Shown piece by piece: positions 48,301 through 62,058 of a stretch of 64,000 bases of DNA (position 1 is the first letter of the stretch; every line of letters starts with the position of its first letter). A program made the position numbers and the translations under genes. The DNA comes from Tigriopus japonicus (taxonomy: Eukaryota; Arthropoda; Copepoda; Harpacticoida; Harpacticidae): positions 3,588,800 through 3,652,799 of the forward strand of contig CM021316.1 of assembly GCA_010645155.1 (NCBI GenBank), given 5' to 3'. Under the pieces are notes generated by a model, which did no database searches, was not told the DNA's origin, and was given only the letters and a program-made list of their open reading frames with translations.

Positions 48301-51300
48301 GGAAAAATATTTAGAGCAAAAAAGTCGACGGCAAATTCTTCTCACACTCCATTTGGGTTGGCTTTGAGGAATCCTTGCAAATTTTGGACAGATTTCAGAT
48401 ACTGGCACCATTATAGGGCCTAAGGCCAACACACTCACTCTCGCGAAAGAAGACCATTAATTATAAACTATTGGAACCGTTCCAATATTTGTTGTTCCAA
48501 CTGGCACTCATTCTAGTCAGACGAATGACTACTATAAACTGGTCCAATGGTTGTGTGGAACACAACTTAACCAAATCAAAATTTCCTCCGAACTTGGTTC
48601 TCTTTTCGAACTTTGTACCATGAGCTTGGTTTTAGCGGTCTCATTTTTCTTTACCCAAACCCTGAATCGATCTCTTTTTTTTGCGTGTAACCTTCAAAGC
48701 CTAAATGGTCGAGTAAGATACTTTCAGGGTTTTTTGTTGCTGTATTGGAGTCGATGGGAAGATGTCTCGGTTCCAATACACTAAAGAACACTTTGTCACC
48801 GAAAATGAACACACCCACCAAACATTTCCCGTTTAACTATTTCCACACCAGGCAAACTTGTAATACGTTTTAGTTTTTTTCTGCTTAAAGGTTTAAAGAA
48901 ATCTTTTGAGAAAAGGGAGCGCTACTTTCAAACCTTAGGCGCTTCAGATTGTCTAACTTTCATCATGAATCTTCGTGAGGTAAAATCATGCTGACCATGA
49001 TTGTTCTGGTCTGCCAGTAGAGCCCTTAGGGAACTTTCCCTCTACTCCTTTGAGGGGATAACAGCGCCTTCAAAGGCTGTCAACCTTCGTTGACCAAACT
49101 GGTTATTTTTTGACAAAAAGGCTCCACTTTCTTTCTGTGCTTTGCGTCCCAAGAGATGTGACGACAAGTCCAAGGAGGAACAACTTTCTTGTCCTAAAGG
49201 CTTGATCTTGTTTGGAAATACCCATTCAGAAATTATCCTGAAGCCTAAAGAGGTTGAAGTGAAAAATGAACAAACTTGGATTAATTTGGAGCGAGGCCGT
49301 CTCCCTCTAGGATTACATAACATCCCAATGGATCCAATATTCCTTCCACAACGACAGCCAAAGTTATCACATGTGTCTTGTGGTGTGTGGCATTCTACGT
49401 ACGGAGGAGAAGGTCGTGAAGCCTCAAATGATCGTTGCTCTCACTCGTACATACGTCAGAGAGTCTCTTTCGATTTGTTACTTCTGGATAGCTGCGGTGT
49501 TCCAATGTTCGTATGTACAATACGTTTGCAAGAAGGACTACCCAAAGAGTGCGAATACAATGGATGTTTTGTTGTATGGACTGACAATCAAAACGACGCA
49601 TAACAAATCCGAGGGGAGAAATGACAACAAAAACTGCTCAAAAATCTTTTCTGAACAATTTACAGGATCCGAATGGGGTTTAGAAAGAGCTCAATTTAAA
49701 GTCGTAGCGATTTTCCAAACCACGGATTTCCATGGAGTCTGTCCTAACAATCGATAAATCAATAGAAAACCCAAAATCCTGGGTTGATTGACTAGTGACT
49801 TTCAAGTCACTAGTGACGTTCTACGAACTCAAAAAGCTGTAGACTCTTGCATCCACATTTTTAATCAAATGTGGCAGAGGTAGTTTTGCTGGTTTTAAAG
49901 GATATCAAGGACGTTAACAAACCAAGTTTAGTCTAAAGTATCCAGCCCTCATGACACATTTCTTAGCCAAAAGGAAGTCTGAAACAGGATCAACAAAGCA
50001 GATCACCCTTTATGAGTCACACTTGTAAAGGGATCAAGTGACAGTATTCAAGAGGGTTTACATTCCATTTTCATCACGAAACAATCCAAGTTGTCCCGTT
50101 ATTCCATTCAATGCATTGCATAAACTATGTATTTAAGAGCGGATTGCACTTCTGAAGGGTTGACGTGTCATGATGATCCAAAAGTTGATCAGTTATCTAT
50201 CCTATCAAAAACTCCACCTCTTTCGCAGCTCCTCAAAACTTTCGTGATCTTCAATCTGCATCTGAGCGACTGCTGTGCAAACTTCTTTCTTGTGGCCTCT
50301 AATTGAATCCAAACTTGCTCGATCCTCAATCTGCAATCGAATGGAACTAACAAGAGATGAAGAGAGAGAATTTCTGGCTGAACTCTTAACGATGACTAGC
50401 TAGCTAACTCATAGAGTTAAACTTTTTTGCTCTGACAATAAAAACAATGGCCCCCTAATGGGCTATGCTAATGCCTGCACAGTTTCTTCGTCGATTTCTT
50501 TTCATAGTATAATCACTACACCAACTTGTCTTGAGCAACTCCCCAACTTGAATTGAGCATCGTGTTTAACACCCCAAGTCTGGAGATGACACCGGCAAAA
50601 CCATGTTGAACAACCAATAGAATCACCACAAGGTTCAATGGCTTGATTGTACTCTTCAGGGAGATTCATTGCCAATGTTTTTCAGAGGCATTTGTTAAGA
50701 TTTCTGTGGACTTTACAACCAAAAAGTTTCGGTTCACAGTGGTCGACATTAAACCTTAAGGAGAAAATACGGTTACTTGTCAATGCGAATCGTTTTATTA
50801 CCGCCTAATGATCTTTGAAAGAGGATTAATGACACCTCAATCTGATCAATCGACTCCAATCGTACTATTTCCTGATTTCGGAGAGGGTTTTGGTCTCTGC
50901 TTTTCCCGGTAAAAATATTTAGTTTTATGTTCTCTTTTTTAGGCGTGTCAAGTGATTTGGCGACCTCGTCTTCCTCCCACATTAGTCACCATCACTATGC
51001 TCATCATCATCATCATCACAAGCACCACAGGCATCATTTCATATCCCGAAGACATATTCAGCATCCAGGCAATAATGATCGACATCAGGAACGTTGCGAC
51101 AAAAATGGTAAGAAATTCGCAACTTCCAACCAACGCTCATGTCATTTTGCATATCATGTCAGAGAATAAAAAGCGTCTTGGCACCTCATCTCAACAAGCC
51201 CTCAAGCGAGGATGGCAAGCCCAAACATGTTCACATTCCGTCACTTTGGTTCTTTATGAGCGTTGGTGAGAACACATTACACTCTAAGCCATGTTGTTGT

Positions 51301-54300
51301 TGTTGTTATTGCTATTGGGATCCAAACACCACCACAATCTGGACGCGCGAAAACAAGGCTGCTTAATCCATTTTATCTAATCCTCACGCCCATCTCGTTC
51401 ATTCTTATGGGAAGAAAAGCTGAAGGAGGGAACGAGGGGAGAAAGATGGGTCAAGTGATGTTTGTTGAGAAGTGCAGACAAAGCGGGTCTATAATGCTCG
51501 GATTCAGGAATGTTATCACTGATGCTTTCCGAGATCCCTCTCGCTATTCATCCCCAGCCCCAATCTGGTGATGCGATCGGTCAAAATTTCCTCTCGGAGA
51601 TCCTCAATAATGTGCAAGTGCAAGCAACATTGTTGTACCTTGACTCATTGTACTTCTCACTGTCTGTACTAGCTCATCGGTTCGAACCTTGGGGCTTTTC
51701 GTTTTCGAGAACCGCTTTCTTTGTCCATTCAGAAATCAGAAGCACTACTGAGGTTGGAGGGTAGCAGGGGAGCATCGATAACATCGAGGGTAAACATCGC
51801 TTGATTGAGGTTAGAATTCACTTTTAGTCTTGCGAAATATGCTGTTAAATGCCGAGTGATGGATGAAATGGATGAATCGTAATGGGATTAGCAAACCAGC
51901 ACCATTCAAGCTCGTAATGGAAGATCGTCCATTTATGCAGATGGAATGCAATTGTTTCCCAGAGAGTGAGTCCAGCCCACTTTTCTTCTCTTGAGACACA
52001 ATATATAAGAGGTGCGCCCCAAAAACGCTACTATTTATAGGAAGTAAGAAAACCGCGAAAAATCGACATTTCAAGAAAAATCTGGTATTTCAAATATTTC
52101 ATAATATTTAAAAAATCCTTTTTTAACGTCCAACTACTGTACAATATAGTGTGTCCTTCACACAAGGAAAGGCAAACAATACCAACCAAGCAAAAAACAT
52201 TCACCCATCACTTTGGGTTAAGAAACCGACATGATGATCGGGTTTCGGGTACAAAGGGGAGATCAACCACAAAGCCTGCCAATCAGAGCAAACCAATTGC
52301 TTGTTGTATTGATGGATGGATGGATTCTGACACGAAAACATTGGAGTTTAGAAACTCTCGATTGACCAGGCAAGAGTTCTTGGAGTCTGAAAATTGGTTT
52401 GAAAGCCAACTCATTAGCATACATACAAAGCGTTTACCTTCCTTCATTTGTCATGTCCACTTCTTTTTGCTCATCTTACGACTTACAGACCACCAAGGAT
52501 GAGATTCTTGGCAAGCGAGTCAAGAAGTGGCGATGGTTTATGACTGGCTGGACTTTTTCGAGAGAACCCATTGCCATTGACACTTGTCCACAGATCTACA
52601 AAAAATGCCCTCATTCCACAAAACAACCATGGCATTCGTCTCTCTGAGATTCTTGAGGGTTGACAGCAGTAAAAAGATTCTAGGTGCCTTCCTTTTAGAG
52701 TTCGAACACGTTACAAACTATGTGATTGAAGAGAGTCCAGAGAAAACTTTGTCTTCAGGCAAGTGTTGTCACATTGGAATGACCATTTGACTTGAGGGAA
52801 TCCAAGATCTTGCCCGTTCACTTGACCAATGAATTTAAGGCAAGAGTTGAAAGACACCGACAACAATTGAACCAATTGAGATCGCAATCACCCTTCCCAA
52901 ATATCTATTGGAGCCATTACAGAAACTTTTTACAATCTCCACATACATCTGGAAGTCCTGTTGGTGGATAATAAAGTTGGATGTCCGATCTCCGAGACTA
53001 GAAATCGACTAATTGCCTCTCTGCTGTAAAAAAAAAGAACTCGAAAAAAATAAAGTCGCGATTGCCAAACCCTCAAGGTATGAGGTTCGACACATCACAA
53101 GCAACTCGAGGATGCCAATATGTGCTAGAGTTGTCGATATGACTTTGGAAGTCGACGAAATTCGATCAAAATGCCTGCTAAGCGAGGAATCGCCACAGGA
53201 GGGACCATTTTCATATCAACGTGTTGTCCAATCATTATCATTGTCATCAAAGCGGGACCATCACAGCATATTCCGAGAACAGAGCAGGCCATCTTTGTGT
53301 TACAATCATTCCATTCCACACATCATCAATGAGCTACTCTATTTGGGGTGCCCAAGGACAAAAATAACATCATCTACTCTTACAAATTGGGCTGTAGTTG
53401 GCAAAAGTTATTGAGGTTCTTAATACCACATTTGAGTTTGGTTAAGAGATATTTTCTTTGTTTAGTAACGATGAAACCAAAGTGAACTTTTTTACTTTAA
53501 CACTTTTGTCAAGTTCAAGGAAGAATCAATGTAAAAATATGTCAGAATCGAAACATTTCGAATTTGCCGTGTAACCCAAATACAAAGAAGAAATACTGTA
53601 TGTTGTGCTATCTTTGATTCAAATCACGACATAATGTGTGAAAATTAGGAGTACCATCTAAACTCATTAAGCTCCTGTCTTTGTCTATTGTGCAAAAACC
53701 ATTTGCACCCTTACCATTCTTATTTAAATTTTTGTGACAAATCTGATGCTGATGCATTGCAACAAACTAATAATAATAATAATTAAACAAACATAAATTT
53801 GAAAATGAAAACTCAATAAATACAAAATTGTATTTAAACAAAACAATTACTTATTACAACGATTGAAGCCCATAAGGGAGCGAATGAGTGAAGCAAACTC
53901 ACATTACATAACTTCAATAACAAAAAGCTATGCTTGCTAGGAAACGTCCCGGAACTATCAATTGTTAGAGGGATTAATTACAAAGCCCCTTCTTAGACTG
54001 GACGTCAAACAATGGTTTCTTCCAAACCCAACCAACATTCGATCCCGAATTTCCGGCCCCAGATTTGAAATCAATCCGCCTTTAGACCAACATAAGAACT
54101 GAATTAGCTTTGAAAGCTCATGTTGTCTGCCACAGACTTTTGGTTTCATAAAACAGGAAGACGGGATTTGGACTGTTTTACATTCTCCGTCCGCTGTGCA
54201 CTGGTTCATGAGACGATCCTTATCAATTTGGTGACTTGTTTCTGCATCCGTCATCATCATATTAAAGTCAATGGAGGGCGGGGCCACAAAACTCTGTTCG

Positions 54301-57300
54301 AATATTGCATGTCATCTTGCACTTGAATTCTGCATTCAGATTTTGGTCTTTGGGGAGGGAAAGAGAAGGCTTTTCAAGTTCAATGGAGTTGAGGCAAACA
54401 AGTTCGGAGATCTCCATTACGGCGAGTAAGTAGTAATCTTTACCCTTTAAACCACCACAGCCGCCACAACAACAACAAGGCAATTTGAACGCTTCTATTG
54501 GACAGACATTTCGACTCATTTATCAAGGAATGTCATTTTTCACGGTCGTGCCACTTTTTGTCCACTCACAGCATCCGATTTCTGCTGACGGACTCTGGCT
54601 TGGGGATAATTTGGATGTCTTACAGCACTGTCGTTCGTTCGTTCGTTTCTTGTCCACAACGACAACATGCTCAGTAGCGTCACCATCATCATCTTTGGCA
54701 TAGTTGTCGTCTCAATAATCTCGCTGTACGTATTGGAGGGTGAAGAGGCTATGTGAAAGAAAGATGGAATGTTTTGGCACGGATTATCTTCATACAGTTC
54801 CGTACAAACACATCGATCTCGCGATTGAAACTAAGCTCTTTGGGGCAGTTTTCAAGACCCAGTCTGAAGTGGGTAATGTTAGCAAGTGTTCGTTTAGACT
54901 CCAGAAGTTCTAGCTTCGCACTTTGGACATAGGTTTGTTGGGTTTGGATGGTGGTTATCTTTGAATGCTTACTTGGAAGGGAAGGGGGTGAAACATTCAA
55001 GGTGGTCTTTCAAATCAGGCTTGAAATCTCGGGCATAGAAAGAAAGATGGTAGTGGAGAATTTGGTGCTGATAATTGGCAATTTTCTCTAGAAAAGGAAC
55101 ACTTTTACGCTTTATGGTACGAGTTTCAAATCAACACTTAATCATAATGAGCTTGCTGTTCTGTTTCTATATTTGTAGATTTCTTGCTTCTTTTCATTTA
55201 ACGGCATTATTAGGTTTCAGGTAAAGCCTCGCTTAAGTCACAAGTTTTTTTCGTTCTCAAGTAAAACTAGTTTTAAGGGAGTTCTCTCTGCATCTTTCGT
55301 TAAAACGATTTTTGGGACACTTTCAAAGTAGTCGCCGATAACAAATTACGATCAGGATATATATCTTGTCATGTTTTTAAAGGTTGCATACCAATCAAAA
55401 GGAATATAGGTTGGTTATTGACGCGAAAATTTCTCCGAATGGATGTGAACGAACCCTGCACTTGATACTTTCAAAGTAAATACTGTATAACTTTCGGGGA
55501 AATAGTCTCAGGATGTTTCAGACGTTTTCAAGTTTCCTGATCCCAACTTGGGATAATTCCTGATTATGACATGCAAGTTCGCATTCTACACTTAAAAACG
55601 ACATGCATCAATGTGATAGAGGAAAGTTTCGGATTTGGGCCACAGAGAGTTTGACTTTGTTCCACATGAAATTCAGTTTCTATTCCCATTTGGTGTTCGT
55701 CGTGCATGACCTGCATTGTTTTATGGCTTTCATTTGGGGAAACGACTTGTCGGGAATTTCCATTGAGCGAGATCGCATCAAGGTTGCATATGATTCGGAG
55801 AGAAATCGGCACGAAAGGACAATGTCGAAAATTAGTCGACATTTCTTCTCGTCTTTTGCTCCAGAATATTGAGAAGTCTCGAGAATAATGAAGCTCTCAA
55901 ACCAGTTTATCAACCTTCCAGATCGCCTCCAAATCCTTCTGCCTAACGTGGCAATTAAAAAGCCATATATAACGTAGCAAAAACGAGACCAGGCCAAGAT
56001 GATTGAGTTCATGATTCATTTAATAACAACGTGCAAAAAGAGGAAGATTCAATTTTTTTACAGATCGTGTGCATTCATAAAGCTTCCCTGTTAATTAAGA
56101 CCTTTTTCAACAACTTACTATTTGTCAGGTGGAAGTGTCTTAGTATTAAAGAACCGTGTTGAATCTAGATATGATTACTTGCCAAATTGGATTTTTTAAA
56201 GCCACCCTTAATAAAAGGGCAGCGAAGAATACTCTGAAGTGATTTCTTGTAAGATTCCTCATTTTTGTTGATTAAAACACGTTTCAAAGAATGAGCACAT
56301 GTTCTCCAATAAAAAATATATTCCATCTTTTACAATTGTATTGATGACGGAATCGGAATCCAAGGTGTTTAGAATTCATTTTCGAATTTGTGAATATCTG
56401 GCCTTCTATAAACGAACTATGAATACAATAATGACCTTTAACGTAAGCCAGACTTCCACGGTTGTCCAACTCGTTCTGGATTTCTTTGATTGATGATTGC
56501 TTTTATTGGGTCCGTCCGTATATTGAACGATGTATAAACATCTTTATGCGTCAGAAAACAGTGATGAGCATGCTTGTACCACTTTCAATTCCCAACAACT
56601 GCTTCCTTTGATAAGGATCGACAAAATATAGAGATTTAGCCTTTTGGTCAGACGGATGAACATTGCAATGGATATGAGAACATGATGCTAACAATTCACA
56701 TGAAACGATGATCTTTATGATGTTGATGGTGTGACGATCATCAGCTTGTTCCTTTTGGAGGGAAAATAAATTAGCCTGCCTGTTTTGTATGTTTACTCTA
56801 CTCCTTCGTATCTCTCGGTATATGTATATACAGGCCAACGAAGCTTTTTCTAAGCTGTCTTTCATTGCATTTATGTGATTATCAAGTCAGGATTTATCAA
56901 CTCTGAAAAACACATTTTTGAAGAAAGACTAACGATAACCCGGGAAGGAGACGTACTCAAAGATTTGAATTTCATGGATCTTTGACTTCTGTAAATTTCT
57001 TAACATTCAATAACTCCATGTAGTTGACGATTGAAAAGTGAAAAAACGTGGGATTTTTTGATTAATCACAAGGGACGGAAAGAACGACACGAAACTTACC
57101 GGAAGGCCAATAAAAAATACTATAGCAGACTATACCGTGTTTACAAAATCGTGTAAGTTATAATAAGGACGTGCCTAACAAAAAAGTATTTTCAATATTA
57201 TTAAGAGTCATATATTTTTTACTAAGGCCCTGCCATCAAATGCAATAAATTTTCAATGAAGTCACAAAAGGGCGTGAAGTTCTACATATAGTCTAATAGC

Positions 57301-60300
57301 CTACATATTGGAACATTTGCAATGGTGGACAAGTGAAATTGGAAATAAAACCTCTTGTCGTAAATTGAAACGAACACGAATTATCATAATTTATCCTTTT
57401 ACTACACACCCGGAAATGATTGTGGTAGAACTTTGATAGTTTCAGCGAGAGACCCATCTCAAAAAATGAAGAACCATGTTGAATAGGCTTCAATTACGAT
57501 CAACTGCTTTTTCACTTCATCCGTGACTTTTGGTGTGAAGTTTTGAATTTATGACCCAAAGGCAAGAATGGAGGAAGAGCGTTTAGGAGTTTAGTCAGTC
57601 CAAAAAAGTCCCACTTCGTGTATTTTGAAAGCCGCTTAAAAGCTTCCACAATTGCTCTCCCCTGAATTTATGTCACCATATTGAAGCCAACAACACACAT
57701 TCATCCATCTCATTCTCCATTTTCAAGGGCCTGAAACCACGCTTGAACGTGTTCAAATAACTTTTTAGATGTCGACATCATCAGTTCAAAGGATTCCAAC
57801 TAATTGATGTTATTGCACTTGGATTCCAGAAAAACAGACTTCATCTCATCCAACCAATTGGCTGTCAATACTTACGAGGAGAATTCCATGTCGACATTGA
57901 GGGGGGAGAAAATCCCGTCTTGAATCTTTGTTGTACTTGCGGAATTCTCATATTTATTCATCCGAGCACGTTTGCATATTCAGGGCAAAAGGAGGGAGGA
58001 AAGGGTGCGAAATCTATCTTTGCGGGGGTTCGACGTAATAATCACTCAGGGCAAGTGCCAAGATTGAGAAGATGCCACGAAGAGCAAAGAAAATTGAACG
58101 AAGAGCGGCACGATCTATCCAAACAAACAAATAAGCGAGCACGGTCTAAGCTTGAAATTTGTACATAAACTTTGTTCGATTCTGATTATTCACACATGAA
58201 TGGAGCGATACTTCACGCAACTTGAACTTGAGCTTACGGCAAAAACGAATGAGAACAAAAAGGGGTCTCCTTCTCAACCTTTAGGGTTCTTTTCAAGGTC
58301 TTTAGCCATGGTACAATGTACACGTAGTTCTCGTAAGTTAAACATAAGCCACAGTGGCTAAGTTCCTCCATAAATTTGGAGAAAGAGGTTTCCACATAAA
58401 GAAACAATCCTGACCTCATGATATGATCTTGGTTCCCACCGTTGTTAACCCTCGTTTCTTATCTTCCTTTTGTCTTGTTTCAGATGATTCTCCCAAGATT
58501 TTGGCCCATGAGCCTTGGATCCACGGAGGGAAAAAATCCACGGTCACTCTTCATTGCGAGCTCTGTCTTTCTAAGCAAGATTTGGTGCCAAGAAGGGCGA
58601 GGGAGCAACGAGAAGAGAACCAACAAGATTATTTCGAGGGACCCCAGGTGGGATGCGAGTTACCCACACTCGTTTTTTAACAATCTCTATAGTCTAATTT
58701 GTACCTATTCAACATAAGATGAGGAAGTGTGGTGTACAGATTTATTGTAAAAGTTGGGTTAGCAAGCGGAATTGGGATGGAGGGGAAATTGAAAGCGTGA
58801 GCATACAACGTAATAGAATACTGCAATTTACGTTCAAAAGTGTTTTTTACTACGTTAACATTCTGCCATTCGTAAGTAGGTCATTTATTTTGTGACAGCA
58901 ATGAAATTGCATTAGTTATGCTTGAGTCGCAAGAACTTTGAAGTCTCTCCCCTTCATAGACTTTGTCTCGGTTGCTCAAAAAATGCCCAAGGACATCCCT
59001 CAAAAGAGTTCCAAACAATTACTTTGTGTCGTCTTCGAACTGCTACCGGGACTAATCTTGCACCAAACATTAACTCCTTCAGTTCAATGAAGTGCAAGCA
59101 AGATCAATAATGGCCATAAAAACACCCCCAGTTCCTGACTCCCGATAAATCAGTCCCAATCGGATTGACTTTGGCGCTTTCGTTCCAGGTTTGGTGGATG
59201 AAAGATGGCAAACTTTTGACGCGTTCCACTTCGCGAGTGCGGCAAATGGTTCACGGGGAGAACCATTTTCTCCTGCGGATCAAGAACCTTCGTGACTCTG
59301 ATTTTGGTACTTACACATGCGGACATAACACCACATCGACCTTGACTGACTTAGGGCGATCAGGTGTGGACCAAGGCCGAGTGACGGATAGTATCGAGGT
59401 GTCAGGTAAGAAAAGCCGTCGAGTCCGCCTTAAAGTATCTGGAAAATGGCATTTCCCTAGTTGAGAAATAGCCATTGGAGGGGAATGAAAGCGGTGTTCA
59501 GGTTGTTCAACAATGTGTCCGTCCTTCTTGTACTACAAATACAAGGTCTTGGATTTACTTCTCATTCAAAACCATAACAAAATTGAACTGTTTGTAGGCA
59601 GAGAATAAGATTTCAAATATTAAAAACAGGACAAGAAAAAGGTTGTTAGATTACACCTTTCAGGAGACATGTTCGGACAATTTATGTCGTTTCTGGAAGC
59701 TTGTGCTCATGCTAAACACAAGAATAGAAAAAAACAGGCTGATTTATTTTCAAATTTAAGTCATCTTTTGGCTCATCTGGATTTACAGACTAAATTGCTG
59801 CTCTAAAATTAGTTCCAAATGTGTTATCGTTGAAAAGCTGTATGTTAAATTTTCGTGTTAGCTTGATCCGAACTAGTTTGCCTCTAATCCGAACAACAAA
59901 CATGGCGGCCTTCCTGTTTTGATATTTCTGACTCAAAGACTCGAGCTTTCCCGCAAAACGAACTAGTTTGATTCTATCTCACCAGGTGTGCCTTATTCCG
60001 CCAAATTTGATGATCCCACCTTATGGAGTGATTCGATATTCAAATTGATTTGGAGAGTAAATTGTTCCACACCAATCATTAACTACCAATTGGAGTTCCG
60101 GGAAATCCCCCACGGCGATTGGGTCACATTGAATGTTCCCGGGGACTTTGGAACTCTACAGTCTAGATACCACAACCGATTTGCTCGTCAAGAACAGAAA
60201 GTGGAGGAACATATGGGCGAATACACGTTGAAAGGACTGACCAGTGGAACAAGTTATGAAGTAAGTCAAGTGAACCCTTTTTACCAAACGAGTCAAAGCA

Positions 60301-61330
60301 TCGGTATGAATTAAATCAAAATACATTTTTTGTATTAAAACACCAAAACATCCAGACCAATCACGAAATGAATCAAATTGACCTCCTCTATCTTAGGTCA
60401 GAAATTTGCCCCCGACTAATAAAAGTATTTTTTTTTTCATGATGATGCCGAAAAAAAAAAATTCTAATTATTTCAGGCACGGGTTCGAAGTCGAAACGAG
60501 TATGGTTTGAGTGCTCAATCAAAAGTGATTTCGTTCCATACATTTGAGCCCGAAACCAAGAGAACAAGTCTGTACGAAGATTACTATGGTTCTCACTTCA
60601 AGACTTTGGCCGAGCCTAGTGAAGACGACCGAATTTCACAACCTTCCAATGTAATTCAAGCCACATTCCTGCCTCCGTATATGAGTCTAGAAGAGTCTAA
60701 ACGGCCTCGCAATGCAGATGACCAATCCACGGCAAATTCACAGCCTCTTGCCACCACAAAAGATAAAAAAGGTATTCCACAATAGTTGCATCCTGCTCAT
60801 CTGTTTCCATCTGTTTCGCCAAAAATGATTTTAAGGGAAACCTGGATGAGGGTTAGGGAGAGTTCCCCTTTGGCTTTATCATGTTATAAAAGGCAAATCA
60901 TTTCAATTGACAATTTGAGCCTTTTCAAATCTCATTTGTATTCTGGTTAGCGAAAGAGAGAGAGAGATGCTTGTTTGAAAGCTCAAAAAGGCCACGAGAT
61001 CATTCATATGCTAAAACGTGTTCCATGCTTCCAAAGCAGGGACCACAAGGTCAGATTGGAGATTCCTTTGCACTTTTCCTTTGGTTAGTGGCCTCCACAA
61101 CTTTTTGTTGGAAAGGGCTGGTTGGATAAGTTCTTTCAAGCAATTCGCAATTTTAAACTAAAAATGCATTGAACTACTCCCAAAGTTCTTTATCAAAATA
61201 CAATATCCAGATCTACTTTGCTTTTTCAGGATATGCGGCATTTTCATCCAGCTCAAAAATGTTCCACGGAGTGCTTCAATTTACCTCAACCATAACGATC
61301 CTTTTGGTCACAATTGCGTTTGTGCGATGA
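42257..61330 (+). CDS. GPI-anchored Ig/FN3 cell-adhesion protein with His-rich segment, seven exons, 440 residues
   Basis: A likely cell-surface adhesion protein of the lachesin/klingon/IgLON-like kind. Exons: 42257-42362, 50943-51107, 58484-58647, 59189-59405, 59986-60260, 60477-60771, 61230-61330. Phases match at every junction (1, 1, 0, 1, 0, 1). Exon 1 is a signal peptide (hydrophobic LGIALTILCMLLGMAL). Exon 2 is a 55-residue His-rich segment. Exons 3-4 form one Ig domain: Cys in TVTLHCE, Trp in VWWMKDG, Cys in DSDFGTYTC. Exons 5-6 form one FN3 domain (Trp in LIWRVNC, Tyr in TSYEARVRSRNEYG) followed by a polar linker. Exon 7 is hydrophobic to the end (TSTITILLVTIAFVR) after a small-residue patch, as in GPI signals. 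N-glycosylation sites are at NTT (Ig) and NCS (FN3). Related proteins usually have two or three Ig domains; further phase 1-1 exons could hide in the 8.6-kb and 7.4-kb introns. Exons 3-7 are firm; inclusion of exons 1 and 2 rests on phase and position. Confidence 0.8.
43516..43965. mobile_element. hAT-like element in intron 1 of the Ig/FN3 gene, 450 bp
   Basis: Left end TAGGGATGATTTTCGATTAA and right end, reverse strand, TAGGAATGCTTTGATTAATC. Flanks ATGACATT (43508-43515) and ATAACATT (43966-43973) form a 7-of-8 target duplication. Both subterminal regions are filled with copies of ATTAATCG and its complement, likely transposase-binding repeats. No ORF. Confidence 0.75.
49792..49813. repeat. 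Near-perfect 22-bp palindrome
   Basis: CTAGTGACTT and AAGTCACTAG are exact reverse complements separated by two bases. It lies in intron 1 of the Ig/FN3 gene. It could be a protein-binding palindrome or chance. Confidence 0.7.
50943..51107 (+). CDS. His-rich exon of the Ig/FN3 gene
   Basis: An acceptor with a T-run (ctttttttag) and a consensus donor (AAAATG/gtaaga) border 165 bases, phase 1-1. In the phase that joins exons 1 and 3 it is fully open and encodes SSSHISHHHYAHHHHHH, then KHHRHH, then a basic and polar tail with one Cys. In another frame the same bases encode a hydrophobic run (TMLIIIIITSTTG), so frame choice matters; only the His frame fits the neighbouring phases. The repeat is CAT/CAC-mixed, not a pure microsatellite, which favours selection on the protein. 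Confidence 0.55.
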
Positions 61331-61470
61331 CTCCTTCGACTACGTTGACAACGAAGAAGGCGCAAAGAACTAAACTATACATGTCTTTTCATCCCCCGAA
61401 GTTAAACGTTAAACCTATCCACTGTAGTGTCGTAGAATAACTAATCCTCCCTTCCCCCAACTATTGTGTA

Positions 61471-61476
61471 AATAAA
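61471..61476 (+). terminator. Probable polyadenylation signal of the Ig/FN3 gene
   Basis: AATAAA 141 bases after the stop codon at 61328-61330. Confidence 0.6.
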
Positions 61477-61804
61477 GCCTAAAAACATCATTTAGGTGGG
61501 TTTGCTTTGAAGCTTTCTTAATATTTCGGCGCCAAGTATCAAAAAGAGGTAGATTATTTTGAAGTGTTTTCTTGATCTTAAGTACTTGGAAGTTATTGCC
61601 ATTATTTTGTATTCTACAAATTTTCTCTCGAACTTATCACCACTTCCTACTAGTAATTAAAAATTAATGTTGTTTAGTGATCCTTTAAACAATTGATGTG
61701 TGCCATTCCCAAATCAAATTTGTAAGGAATATGCCGAGTTTCTTCTTTATTTTTATCACATCATCGAAAGCCCACACGGTGCTGCACGATGGCGCAAAGG
61801 CACC

Positions 61805-61810
61805 TTTATT
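61805..61810 (-). terminator. Probable polyadenylation signal of the 62-63 kb gene
   Basis: AATAAA on the minus strand, about 250 bases after the stop codon at 62059. With the 61471 signal this marks a convergent gene pair about 330 bp apart. Confidence 0.5.
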
Positions 61811-62058
61811 ATACAGCGAAATGATGGCTAAACATCGCGATAAGTACACAACTCAGGGCATAATTTAGAAAAAGGGTTAAAAAGAATCCTTGGATTCTGG
61901 GGTCAGTGAATGACAAAGGCACTATGACCAAATAACAGGTTATTGAATCTTCCAACAAGTCGATGACGATTTTCTCTCTGATCCGAGTCGATGCAAGAGG
62001 GAGTCGGTGATCTCCAGCTTGCCCCAGAGATATCGAAAATTACAGTGGGTGGCGAGAC

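Noticed and set aside
48469..48487. 19-bp palindrome TATTGGAAC-C-GTTCCAATA
   Set aside because: Short, with no partner copy or context; expected occasionally by chance in 64 kb.
49142..49757. Two overlapping plus-strand frames of 153 and 128 codons
   Set aside because: They lie in intron 1 of the adhesion gene, overlap each other in different frames, and lack Ig or other domain signatures.
51679..51692. GGTTCGAACC, resembling a tRNA T-loop
   Set aside because: No acceptor stem, D-arm or anticodon arm can be placed around it.
55564..56012. Overlapping frames of 89-110 codons on both strands
   Set aside because: Mutual antisense overlap, no domains or paired splice sites; part of intron 2 of the adhesion gene.
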